Below are positions 1-7,799 of a stretch of DNA of 64,000 bases, piece by piece. The notes under the pieces were generated by a model. It worked only from the letters and a program-made list of their open reading frames with translations. It did not search any database and was not told the origin of the DNA. Position 1 is the stretch's first letter. Each line of letters starts with the position of its first letter. The stretch is from Citrobacter telavivensis (GTDB taxonomy: Bacteria; Pseudomonadota; Gammaproteobacteria; Enterobacterales; Enterobacteriaceae): positions 2,790,001-2,854,000 of the forward strand of contig CP045205.1 in assembly GCA_009363175.1 (NCBI GenBank). The letters run 5' to 3'. The position numbers and the translations under genes were made by a program.

Positions 1-1
1 C

Positions 2-100
2 GTTGAATACCGCTTCTCTGCCGAACCTTATATTAGTGCCTCAAGCAGTAATGTCTCAGTTTTATCTATGTTAGGCCTGCGGGCTAAGAAAACACTCTAA
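2..100 (+). CDS. yobF: YobF, C-terminal part (gene cut by window edge)
   Basis: The first codons of the window read in frame into a 32-residue C-terminal tail ending LGLRAKKTL and a TAA stop, 12 bases before the cspC start. The tail matches my recollection of the small enterobacterial protein YobF, which is co-transcribed with cspC. The N-terminus lies outside the window. Function is not established; in E. coli it is a stress-associated small protein of about 47 residues. Confidence 0.85.
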   Translation, partial: VEYRFSAEPYISASSSNVSVLSMLGLRAKKTL

Positions 101-112
101 GGAATTTTGCAA

Positions 113-322
113 ATGGCAAAGATTAAAGGTCAAGTTAAGTGGTTCAACGAGTCTAAAGGTTTTGGCTTTATTACTCCGGCTGATGGCAGCAAAGACGTGT
201 TCGTACACTTCTCCGCTATCCAGGGTAATGGCTTCAAAACTCTGGCTGAAGGCCAGAACGTTGAGTTCGAAATTCAGGACGGCCAGAAAGGTCCGGCTGC
301 TGTTAACGTAACAGCTATCTGA
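113..322 (+). CDS. cspC: Cold-shock-family RNA chaperone CspC
   Basis: CspC is a constitutive member of the CspA family that binds single-stranded RNA and affects mRNA stability, including rpoS-dependent transcripts. The 69 residues form one cold-shock domain with the RNA-binding motifs KGFGFI (about 18-23) and VFVHF (about 30-34). The ATG at 113 is chosen over an in-frame TTG two codons upstream because AAGGA lies correctly in front of it and it gives the family length. It follows yobF by 12 bases, as in the E. coli yobF-cspC operon. The sequence appears identical or nearly so to E. coli CspC. Confidence 0.97.
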
Positions 323-370
323 TCGACACCACTGATTTGAAGCGCGTCTGCGCATCAACCTCAGATTTAA

Positions 371-395
371 AGCCTCGCTGATGCGGGGCTTTTTC
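371..395 (+). terminator. Intrinsic terminator after cspC
   Basis: An 8-bp stem (AGCCTCGC/GCGGGGCT, one G-T pair) with a 4-base loop is followed by TTTT, 48 bases after the cspC stop. Confidence 0.8.
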
Positions 396-542
396 ATGCA
401 TCTTCCTTCAAAGTATGTCTGAATACCTTCTTCGTTAGCGCTTTGTTGCAAAGCCGTGATGTTATTAGCATAGTTTTCCCCGCTTTCCCGCCGTTATTCC
501 CGTTAAATCAGTCACCTGAATATCATGTTTGCCGGAGAACAG

Positions 543-2288
543 GTGAAAAAGAAAAGTGATGGTACGGCGCGAAGTTTCACACCGCTACGCTTTGCACTAC
601 TTTGTATAGCCATATTGCTGAGTCTGGGAATGCTATTGGGACGCGTCGCATGGTTGCAGATTGTTGAACCCGATTCCCTGGTCAGGCAAGAAGATATGCG
701 CTCGTTGCGCGAAGTCACCACGGCATCGCCGCGCGGAATGATTACTGACCGGCAGGGACGGCCACTGGCGGTGAGCGTACCGGTGAATGCGGTCTGGGTT
801 GATCCGCAAACCTTGTTGAGTAAAGGCGGCGTTGGCGCCAACGAACGCTGGCAGGCGCTGGCGAATACGCTGCATCTCTCGCTCACAACGCTGGCGGCGC
901 GCGTTAACCACGATCCGTCGGCACGGTTTATCTACCTTGCGCGTCAGGTCTCTCCTCAACAGGCGAAGTGGATAGAGAGACTGAATTTGCCCGGGATCAA
1001 CTTGCGTGAAGAATCCCGGCGGTTTTACCCGGCAGGACATGTCGCGGCGAATCTGATTGGTTTTACCAACATTGACGGGCAGGGTATTGAAGGCATTGAG
1101 AAAAGCTTTAACGCACAGTTAATGGGTAAACCGGGTTCCCGTCTGGTCCGCAAGGATAAATTCGGCCATGTGATTGAAAACATCACGGAAGTCAATCCTG
1201 TACCGGCTCATGAACTTCAGCTTAGCATTGATGAGCGACTGCAGACGGTTACCGAAGATGCGCTGGACAATGCGGTTAGCTGGAATAAAGCGGAATCCGG
1301 AGCCGCCGTGCTGGTGAACATTGCCACCGGTGAGATTCTGGCGATGGCCAGTTTCCCCGATTTTAACCCGAATAATCGGGATGGTGCGGGGCTTGACGAT
1401 TTTCGCAATCGAGCGATTAGCGATACCTTCGAACCGGGATCGACGGTGAAACCGCTGGTCATCATGACGGCGCTTGAGCAGGGGATTGTGCAGCCTGACA
1501 GCGTAATCGATACCCATCCATTTTTTCTCGACGGGCATCGCATCCGCGACGTGGGTTTTTATCCGGAACTGACGCTGACCGGTATTTTGCAAAAATCGAG
1601 TGACACCGGAGTATCGCATCTCTCGCTGGCGATGCCCATTCAGCAGTTAGTGGATACATATCAGCGTTTTGGCTTTGGTCAGCCCACGGGACTGGGACTC
1701 ACCGGGGAGAGTCAGGGGCTGATGCCACAGCGTCACTACTGGAGCGATTTGGATCGTGCAACATTTGCCTTTGGCTACGGCCTGATGGTGACACCGCTTC
1801 AACTGGCGCACGTCTATGCCACGATTGGCAGTTTTGGCCTTTACCGACCGCTCTCCATCACGCGTATCGATCCGCCGGTCATCGGCAAACGCGTGATGTC
1901 CGAAGCGTTGGTCAGACAGGTAGAACATATGATGGAAAGTGTTGCTCTGCCGGGTGGCGGCGGAACGAAGGCGGCGGTTCGGGATTATCGCGTGGCGGTT
2001 AAAACCGGGACTGCGAAGAAAATCGGTGATGACGGTAAATACGTGGATAAATATGTGGCCTACACCGCAGGCGTGGCGCCAGCCAGCAGCCCGAAGTTTG
2101 CACTGGTGGTGGTGATTAACGATCCGCAGAACGGCGCCTATTACGGCGGTGCCGTATCGGCACCCGTTTTTAGCCAGATTATGGGCGATGTGTTGCGACT
2201 GGAAAACGTCAAACCGGATGGCATGCCCGCCGACTCCAGTCATCTGTTGGTAATGCATGGCAATCCGCAGACATTCCCTGTGCGCTAA
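543..2288 (+). CDS. FtsI paralogue, PBP3SAL-like peptidoglycan transpeptidase
   Basis: Second class B penicillin-binding protein of PBP3 type. It aligns over its whole length with FtsI (septal DD-transpeptidase) but sits beside cspC and rlmA, where Salmonella carries PBP3SAL, an acid-pH cell-division PBP. One N-terminal membrane segment (about 18-38), a dimerisation domain, then the transpeptidase domain with STVK (S300-K303) and KTG (487-489). The SXN motif reads S352-S353-D354, aspartate replacing the usual asparagine. GTG at 543 is preferred to ATG at 525 because GGAG lies five bases upstream and it gives 581 residues; the ATG lacks a ribosome binding site. The canonical ftsI would be in the dcw cluster, not here. 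E. coli K-12 lacks a gene at this position. Confidence 0.9.
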   Translation: MKKKSDGTARSFTPLRFALLCIAILLSLGMLLGRVAWLQIVEPDSLVRQEDMRSLREVTTASPRGMITDRQGRPLAVSVPVNAVWVDPQTLLSKGGVGANERWQALANTLHLSLTTLAARVNHDPSARFIYLARQVSPQQAKWIERLNLPGINLREESRRFYPAGHVAANLIGFTNIDGQGIEGIEKSFNAQLMGKPGSRLVRKDKFGHVIENITEVNPVPAHELQLSIDERLQTVTEDALDNAVSWNKAESGAAVLVNIATGEILAMASFPDFNPNNRDGAGLDDFRNRAISDTFEPGSTVKPLVIMTALEQGIVQPDSVIDTHPFFLDGHRIRDVGFYPELTLTGILQKSSDTGVSHLSLAMPIQQLVDTYQRFGFGQPTGLGLTGESQGLMPQRHYWSDLDRATFAFGYGLMVTPLQLAHVYATIGSFGLYRPLSITRIDPPVIGKRVMSEALVRQVEHMMESVALPGGGGTKAAVRDYRVAVKTGTAKKIGDDGKYVDKYVAYTAGVAPASSPKFALVVVINDPQNGAYYGGAVSAPVFSQIMGDVLRLENVKPDGMPADSSHLLVMHGNPQTFPVR

Positions 2289-2351
2289 GTGATTCTCCCT
2301 GGGCGTAAATCGCGTTACACTTGCGCCCTGAATTCACCTGCCGGAGTTGTT

Positions 2352-3161
2352 ATGTCGTTTTCCTGCCCCCTTTGTCACCAGCCTCTCGCGCACGTCAATA
2401 ACAGTTTTATCTGTCCGCAGCGGCATCAGTTTGATGTGGCAAAAGAGGGATACGTCAACCTGTTGCCGGTGCAGCATAAGCGTTCGCGCGATCCGGGTGA
2501 CAGTGCGGAGATGATGCAGGCACGGCGTGCGTTTCTTGATGCCGGACACTATCAGCCGCTGCGTGACGCCATCGTTGAACAACTTTCCATGCGCCTCGAC
2601 GCGTCGGCGGCCTCGATTCTTGATATCGGTTGTGGTGAAGGGTATTACACTCACGCCTTTGCTGATGCGCTGCCTGCGGCGACCACTTATGGACTGGACG
2701 TGGCGAAGGTCGCCATCAAAGCGGCGGCCAGGCGCTATCCGCAGGTGACATTCTGCGTTGCATCGAGTCATCGTCTGCCGTTTGCTGATGCCAGTCAGGA
2801 CGCGATTGTGCGGATTTACGCGCCGTGTAAAGCAGAAGAACTGGCGCGTGTGGTCAAGCCGCGCGGATGGGTTCTCACTGCAACGCCGGGAGCGCGGCAT
2901 TTAATGGAGTTGAAAGGGCTGATTTACGATGAGGTCCGACTCCATGCGCCGCATACCGAGCAACTGGAAGGGTTCAACCTGCTGGAAGATATCGCGCTGG
3001 CGTACCCGATGAGCCTGAGTGGGAAGGAAGCGGTGGCGCTATTGCAGATGACACCTTTTGCATGGCGGGCGAAGCCAGAGGTTTGGGAACACCTGGCGAG
3101 TAGAGAAACGTTTGACTGCCAGACGGATTTTCGTCTTCACCTCTGGCAGCGCGCGGATTAA
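2352..3161 (+). CDS. rlmA: 23S rRNA (guanine-745-N1)-methyltransferase RlmA
   Basis: Methylates G745 in helix 35 of 23S rRNA using S-adenosylmethionine. The N-terminus has the zinc-finger ligands C5, C8, C21 and H25; the Rossmann methyltransferase core carries the SAM motif DIGCGEGYYT at about 95-104. The ATG at 2352 gives 269 residues, the E. coli length; the frame stays open further upstream but without homology. The gene follows the PBP gene by 63 bases and its stop overlaps the mntP stop in convergent orientation. Confidence 0.95.
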   Translation: MSFSCPLCHQPLAHVNNSFICPQRHQFDVAKEGYVNLLPVQHKRSRDPGDSAEMMQARRAFLDAGHYQPLRDAIVEQLSMRLDASAASILDIGCGEGYYTHAFADALPAATTYGLDVAKVAIKAAARRYPQVTFCVASSHRLPFADASQDAIVRIYAPCKAEELARVVKPRGWVLTATPGARHLMELKGLIYDEVRLHAPHTEQLEGFNLLEDIALAYPMSLSGKEAVALLQMTPFAWRAKPEVWEHLASRETFDCQTDFRLHLWQRAD

Positions 3162-3724
3162 CCGTGAAAGTGTGTCCAGAGGATCTGGACGCCGATACCG
3201 ATCAGCACCACCCCGCCCAGAATTTCAGCCCGTTTGCCAAGCAGCGGGCCAATGAAGCGACCGACCATCATCCCCAGCGTGGACATAATCAACGTGGCAC
3301 AGCCGATAGCCAGTGCGGTAGCGATAATGTTGACCTGCAGGAACGCCAGCCCTACACCGACCGCCATGGCGTCGAGGCTGGTGGCGATGGCGGTAGTGAC
3401 CAGTAACCAGAAACCGTGACGGCGCAGCGGTTCATCGTCTTCATCATCCGCGCCGCGAAATCCTTCTATAATCATTCGCCCGCCCAGAAAGGCCAGAAGA
3501 ATGAAGGCAATCCAGTGATTCCATTCCAGTACGAATTTGCTGGCTAACATGCCCAGCGCCCAGCCGATCAGCGGCGTCAATGTTTCGACTGCGCCGAAGA
3601 TCAAACCGGTGCGTAGCGCTTCAGAGAATTTGGGTTTATGCAGGGTGGCGCCTTTGCCAATTGATGCCGCGAAAGCATCCATCGACATGCCGAAAGCGAG
3701 AATAATAGTGGCAGTGATATTCAT
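3158..3724 (-). CDS. mntP: Manganese efflux pump MntP
   Basis: Inner-membrane exporter of Mn(II) (formerly YebN), 188 residues with six predicted membrane helices in two repeats, each with a conserved acidic motif (GMSMDAFAAS near the N-terminus, SLDAMAVG about 116-123). The ATG at 3724 is preceded by AGGA and gives the family length; upstream in-frame codons lie in the riboswitch leader and are not protein. Control: a yybP-ykoY aptamer in the leader, plus MntR and Fur-type boxes upstream. Convergent with rlmA, overlapping by four bases. Confidence 0.95.
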   Translation of the reverse strand: MNITATIILAFGMSMDAFAASIGKGATLHKPKFSEALRTGLIFGAVETLTPLIGWALGMLASKFVLEWNHWIAFILLAFLGGRMIIEGFRGADDEDDEPLRRHGFWLLVTTAIATSLDAMAVGVGLAFLQVNIIATALAIGCATLIMSTLGMMVGRFIGPLLGKRAEILGGVVLIGIGVQILWTHFHG

Positions 3725-3825
3725 GACAGCGTCCTGACCGGGGTTTCCATAAAACACACCACTGCCCCCAGTAAACATGCACACCTGAACACAGGCGTTC
3801 ATACAGTATGCATAGCAGTTGATGT

Positions 3826-3938
3826 GCCTATGGTCTCGCCTGACTGAAAGAGATTTCAGTCCGTACGTGCCACGTTTTGCAACGAGTATGTTGACACGTA
3901 CATTTCCGGAGTCTGGAAATCGGCTACTCCCCAAATGA
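3826..3938 (-). promoter_or_regulatory. yybP-ykoY manganese riboswitch in the mntP leader
   Basis: On the minus strand the mntP leader carries TTTGGGGAGTAGCC, then GTCAACATACTCG, a hairpin region and AGGCGAGACC, the conserved elements of the yybP-ykoY Mn(II) aptamer known in front of E. coli mntP. The remaining ~100 bases to the start codon hold the presumed expression platform. Boundaries are approximate. Confidence 0.85.
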
Positions 3939-4004
3939 CGGCGCAACCTTAACATATTTTGAGAATATAAAACAACTGCGGAGAAATATTATTTGACTTC
4001 TAAT

Positions 4005-4019
4005 TGAAAACGATTTTCA
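4005..4019. promoter_or_regulatory. Fur-type operator upstream of mntP
   Basis: TGAAAACGATTTTCA matches the Fur 7-1-7 inverted repeat TGATAATnATTATCA at 12 of 14 positions. It lies about 280 bases upstream of the mntP start codon, ahead of the riboswitch leader. Confidence 0.55.
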
Positions 4020-4071
4020 TTTAGATTTATTGGTAGATAGAACGTTAAAATAAATAACATCTTTACGCCTG

Positions 4072-4137
4072 GGTTATAGCCTTAGCTATGTTTTTAATTA
4101 CAATTAAATTGCGAAAAACAAAGCACAGGCTATGTTT
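4072..4137. promoter_or_regulatory. Two MntR boxes upstream of mntP
   Basis: The distal box (4116-4137) matches the MntR palindrome AAACATAGC-n4-GCTATGTTT with one mismatch. The proximal box (4072-4093) has a perfect right half GCTATGTTT and a degenerate left half. MntR activates mntP in E. coli. The boxes lie between the end of yobD and the mntP leader. Confidence 0.7.
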
Positions 4138-4142
4138 CTAAC

Positions 4143-4601
4143 TCACTGAGAGGAAACGAGAAGTTTATATATCTTTTCCAGGTCGTCGATATTTCGTACG
4201 CGAATAAGCAAACGCCTTTGTTCTAATTGCATCACCAGAACACCATCTTCCGATAAATTCATCTCTTTAATGCGGTTATATTCTATCCATACGTTGGCGA
4301 AGAAAAATCCACCCTGTTTGAAGAGGATCTTCGGTACCCGGATCCAGAAAATATAAAGCCCCATCAACGCCAGTGCACATAATAACCATGTGGTCATGAT
4401 AGCCCCATGGCTGGTGACATTGTTGTAGATAAGAATCGCGATGAGGCCGATGAAGATGACGCTGTCCACGCGGCTTCGGCGTAGCAGGGGGATGGCAAGC
4501 AGAGTCTGGCCATTGCGGCGTGGCATGATGAACTGATCGTAAATGGCGTAAGCCAGCAACGCGGCAATAAAGAAAACCAGCACCAGGTCCGTAATAGTCA
4601 T
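4143..4601 (-). CDS. yobD: UPF0266 inner-membrane protein YobD
   Basis: A 152-residue protein with three hydrophobic segments in the first ~90 residues and a soluble C-terminal part (about 100-152). Family UPF0266/DUF986, no known function. It matches E. coli YobD in length and sequence pattern. It lies downstream of manXYZ on the same strand, separated from manZ by a terminator. Confidence 0.9.
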   Translation of the reverse strand: MTITDLVLVFFIAALLAYAIYDQFIMPRRNGQTLLAIPLLRRSRVDSVIFIGLIAILIYNNVTSHGAIMTTWLLCALALMGLYIFWIRVPKILFKQGGFFFANVWIEYNRIKEMNLSEDGVLVMQLEQRRLLIRVRNIDDLEKIYKLLVSSQ

Positions 4602-4621
4602 TAATCCTTGTTCCTCCAGAT

Positions 4622-4649
4622 AAAAAAAACGGGGCCGTTAAGGCCCCGG
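4622..4649 (-). terminator. Intrinsic terminator of manXYZ
   Basis: Read on the minus strand, CCGGGGCC-ttaa-GGCCCCG is followed by eight Ts, 16 bases after the manZ stop. Confidence 0.9.
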
Positions 4650-4664
4650 TAGTGTACTACAGTC

Positions 4665-5525
4665 TTACAGACCCAACAGGCCGACCGCATATCCCGCGAT
4701 ACCGATGACGAAGAAGCCAACGATAATCCACAGCGGGTTGACTTTCTTACGCAGCAGCCACATACAGGCGAAGGTAAGCAGTAACGGAACCAGACCCGGC
4801 ATCAGCTGGTCGAGAATGGTCTGGACGGTGGTAACGCGCGTCTGACCATCCTGACCGGTGATGGTTGAGACCACCAGCGGGATGTTCACGTGCGTCCATT
4901 TGTTCACCAACGCCCCCATGACAAACAAGCCGAGGATTGACGCCCCCTCAGTCAGTTTTTGCAGGAAGCCGCCGCCCATATCCTTAACAATATCGACACC
5001 TTTGCGGTAACCGTAGGCGACACCGTAGTAACGGGTCAGCAGACGGACGGCGTTGAACAGAATGAAGAACAGCAGCGGACCCAGCAGGCTGCCGCTCATC
5101 GCGATACCCGCACCTAGCGCAGCAAACACCGGACGCACAGTACCCCAGAAAATCGGGTCACCCACGCCTGCCAGCGGCCCCATCAGACCCACTTTGATAC
5201 CGTTGATGGCACCATCATCAATCTCTGCGCCGTTAGCACGCTGTTCTTCCATCGCCAGCGTTACGCCGAGAACTGGCGCCGCAACGTACGGGTGGGTGTT
5301 AAAGAATTCCAGGTGACGCTTGATGGCTTGCTTACGCGCATCGTTGTTCTCGGGATACAGGCGACGAATAGCCGGTACCATGGAGAAGCAGAAACCCAGC
5401 GCCTGCATACGTTCGAAGTTCCATGAACCCTGAAACAGGTTAGAACGAATGAACACGCCACGAATGTCACTCTGTGTGAGTTTTTTCTCAGTGGTAGTTT
5501 TAGTCATATCAACCATTTCGCTCAC
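4665..5525 (-). CDS. manZ: PTS mannose transporter subunit IID ManZ
   Basis: Membrane subunit of the mannose-family phosphotransferase permease, which imports and phosphorylates mannose, glucose, glucosamine and related sugars together with ManY and ManX. 286 residues of the EIID family: a soluble N-terminal part with the conserved NLFQGSWNFERMQ region (about 30-42) and a membrane-embedded C-terminus ending in GLLGL. It follows manY by three bases, so translation is probably coupled, and a strong terminator ends the operon. Confidence 0.97.
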   Translation of the reverse strand: MSEMVDMTKTTTEKKLTQSDIRGVFIRSNLFQGSWNFERMQALGFCFSMVPAIRRLYPENNDARKQAIKRHLEFFNTHPYVAAPVLGVTLAMEEQRANGAEIDDGAINGIKVGLMGPLAGVGDPIFWGTVRPVFAALGAGIAMSGSLLGPLLFFILFNAVRLLTRYYGVAYGYRKGVDIVKDMGGGFLQKLTEGASILGLFVMGALVNKWTHVNIPLVVSTITGQDGQTRVTTVQTILDQLMPGLVPLLLTFACMWLLRKKVNPLWIIVGFFVIGIAGYAVGLLGL

Positions 5526-5528
5526 CTG

Positions 5529-6329
5529 CTAGTCCAGTTCGTTATCGAGGGAGTTGTCACCCGCAGCCTGCGCTGGTGCACCCGCCACGCGGTTATATTT
5601 CGGGCTCAGTTGGATGTAGAGGATGGCCATTACCGCACCAATCACACCCAGAGCAACCAGGTTGAAGTTAGTAAATGCGGCAGTCACGAAGCCGAGGTAG
5701 AAGAACGGCATCAGGTAGCCTGCACGCATCATGTTGATAACCATCGCGTAACCGACCACAACGATCATGCCACCGGCGATGTTCAGACCGCCTGTCACCA
5801 CTTCCGGAATCGCATTCAACATGCCCTGAACTTCGCTGGTCCCTACGGAAATCGCAACGATAACCGCCGGGATAGCGATACGCATCGCCTGCAGGAACAG
5901 GGAAGAGACATGCAGCCAGGAGAGCGCCGTCAGGTTACCGTTTTCCGCCGCTTTATCCGCGGCGTGCTGGAATGCCACGGTGATAGTACGAACGATAATA
6001 GTCAGAACCTGGCCTGCTGCGGCCAGCGGAATAGCCAGCGCGATACCGGCACCGATGCTTTGGTGACCCGCGATAACCAGAACGGTAGAGATAATGGACG
6101 CTAGTGCGGCATCAGGTGCAACGGCAGCCCCGATGTTCATCCAGCCCAGGGCGATCATTTCCAGGGTACCACCGATGATAATACCGGTTTTCATATCTCC
6201 GAGAACGGCACCAATCAGCGTACAGGCCACCAGTGGGCGGTGGAACTGAAATTCATCGAGTACCGACTCCATACCCGCGATACATGCGACGATGAACACC
6301 AGCACAATCTGAAGAGTGGTAATCTCCAT
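5529..6329 (-). CDS. manY: PTS mannose transporter subunit IIC ManY
   Basis: Sugar-translocating channel subunit of the mannose permease, 266 residues, almost entirely hydrophobic, EIIC mannose/sorbose family. Middle gene of manXYZ, 59 bases after manX and three before manZ. ManYZ is also a receptor for phage lambda DNA entry and some microcins in E. coli (known of the family, not seen here). The mRNA upstream of manX and inside manX is a known target of SgrS in enterics; I did not identify the pairing here. Confidence 0.97.
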   Translation of the reverse strand: MEITTLQIVLVFIVACIAGMESVLDEFQFHRPLVACTLIGAVLGDMKTGIIIGGTLEMIALGWMNIGAAVAPDAALASIISTVLVIAGHQSIGAGIALAIPLAAAGQVLTIIVRTITVAFQHAADKAAENGNLTALSWLHVSSLFLQAMRIAIPAVIVAISVGTSEVQGMLNAIPEVVTGGLNIAGGMIVVVGYAMVINMMRAGYLMPFFYLGFVTAAFTNFNLVALGVIGAVMAILYIQLSPKYNRVAGAPAQAAGDNSLDNELD

Positions 6330-6388
6330 TGTACTTCTCCTATTGCTATAACAGCCTTAAGTGTGAAAGCTCATTCAATGCCAGGGGG

Positions 6389-7357
6389 TTACTTGCCCAC
6401 TTTGGCAATCAAATCCATCATTTTCAGTTTCTGATCGGTCGACACTTTACGCGCCTCAAGCTCAATACCGCGGGCATTGAGTTTGTTAAAGGCTTCGATG
6501 TCTTTTTCATCGACAGAGATGGCGTTGTTGACCTGCGTTTTGCCCTGACGGAAAGCCATACCGCCAATGTTAACGGAGGTGATTTTCACGCCGCCTTCGA
6601 CAATGCGCTCAACATCGGTCGGGTTGGTGAACAGCAGCATCACACGTTCGCCAGCATATTTCGGGTTGTTATAAACGCGAATCATCTTGGCAACATCGAC
6701 CACGTGAGCAGTCACGCCAGGAGGCGCTACCTGCGTCAACAGCGTTTTACGCACGGTGTCTGCAGCCACTTCATCGCTGACAACGATAATACGGGTAACG
6801 TTGGTTTCTTTGGTCCAGCGGGTAGCCACCTGACCGTGGATTAAACGGTCATCAATACGGGCAAGACCGATTTGCATATAATCGTTCGGTCCCATCGGTT
6901 TTGCCGGGGCCGCGGCTTTGGGGGCTGCTGCGACAGGGGCAGGGGCGGCTTTTTCTACCGGTTTCGCTTTCAGCGCTTTCACGCCTTCGCGACCGGTTTC
7001 AACTGCCAACGCCACCAGCTCGTCGAAGCTCGGGTTGTCGTCACGCGCCATCAGCGTTTCGACCAGCATAGGGATGTTCACCCCGGCAATGACTTCATAC
7101 TGCTCTTTGTCGACGACAATGCGGCTGGCAGCGTTGAATGGACTGCCTCCCCATGTATCGACGAGAAACAGCACGCCGTTACTGGTATCGAGTTTTGCCA
7201 ACTGAGCGTTGTACTTTTCAATCAGCGTTTCAGCATTCTCGCCGGGCACGAAATCGATCCAGCCGACGTTTTCCTGCTCGCCTAACAGCATTTCTGCTGT
7301 CTTGAGTAACTGCTCTGCAGCCCAACCATGTGTGCCTATAACAATAGCAATGGTCAC
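6389..7357 (-). CDS. manX: PTS mannose-specific EIIAB component ManX
   Basis: Cytoplasmic phosphotransfer subunit: accepts phosphate from HPr on the IIA domain (H10 in GTHGW) and passes it to the IIB domain (H174 in RLIHGQ). 322 residues: IIA about 1-130, an Ala/Pro/Lys linker about 132-156 with repeated AAP/APA triplets, IIB about 158-322. First gene of manXYZ. The long AT-rich region upstream is where Mlc and CRP act in E. coli. Confidence 0.97.
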   Translation of the reverse strand: MTIAIVIGTHGWAAEQLLKTAEMLLGEQENVGWIDFVPGENAETLIEKYNAQLAKLDTSNGVLFLVDTWGGSPFNAASRIVVDKEQYEVIAGVNIPMLVETLMARDDNPSFDELVALAVETGREGVKALKAKPVEKAAPAPVAAAPKAAAPAKPMGPNDYMQIGLARIDDRLIHGQVATRWTKETNVTRIIVVSDEVAADTVRKTLLTQVAPPGVTAHVVDVAKMIRVYNNPKYAGERVMLLFTNPTDVERIVEGGVKITSVNIGGMAFRQGKTQVNNAISVDEKDIEAFNKLNARGIELEARKVSTDQKLKMMDLIAKVGK

Positions 7358-7799
7358 TTGCTACCTCCTTTATTATCGTTAACACATCAACGTGAGAGAT
7401 GTATTTGAATCGCCGTCCGCAACAGAATCGATTCAGATAAGGGTTACAATGAAAAACATATGATGTCCGCGAATTATTTTAGATATCGAAAAAAATATTT
7501 TATGTGATGAAGATCCGTAATTTAGCTTTCGCCAATGAGAAATTTCGTAGAGTAAAATATCTCTGTTACAACTCTTTGCAAAGGAAGGTAAATCTTTGCC
7601 AAAAACACATTGCCTCTGTTATGTTTACGTTCTGTTTAACTTACCAGGAGTATAGGGCACTAGCCCGCTGTATGGATCGTCACCGACGTCATTTCACCTT
7701 CAGGCCGCATCGCGCCTGCCAGTCTGGCATTTCTTGCCACACGTTTTGTCTGCACCGTGTTTTATCGCCTGTTAACCATTCCTTAAGCAGGAGCTTGTC
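7358..7799. promoter_or_regulatory. manX-yoaE divergent regulatory region, 442 bases
   Basis: No convincing gene. Near 7470-7505 a T-rich/A-rich stretch (ATTATTTTAGATATCG, then AAAAAATATTTTAT) resembles the Mlc-type operators known at manX, and TGTGAtgaagATC at 7503-7515 is a weak CRP half-site. The last ~240 bases appear to be a long yoaE leader with short inverted repeats around 7575-7600 (TTTGCAAAG). A 102-codon open frame (7504-7812) overlaps the yoaE start and has no family resemblance. Confidence 0.4.

Noticed and set aside
3725..3955. In-frame N-terminal extension of mntP (77 codons)
   Set aside because: It coincides with the yybP-ykoY riboswitch leader, lacks homology, and the ATG at 3724 has a ribosome site and gives the known protein length.
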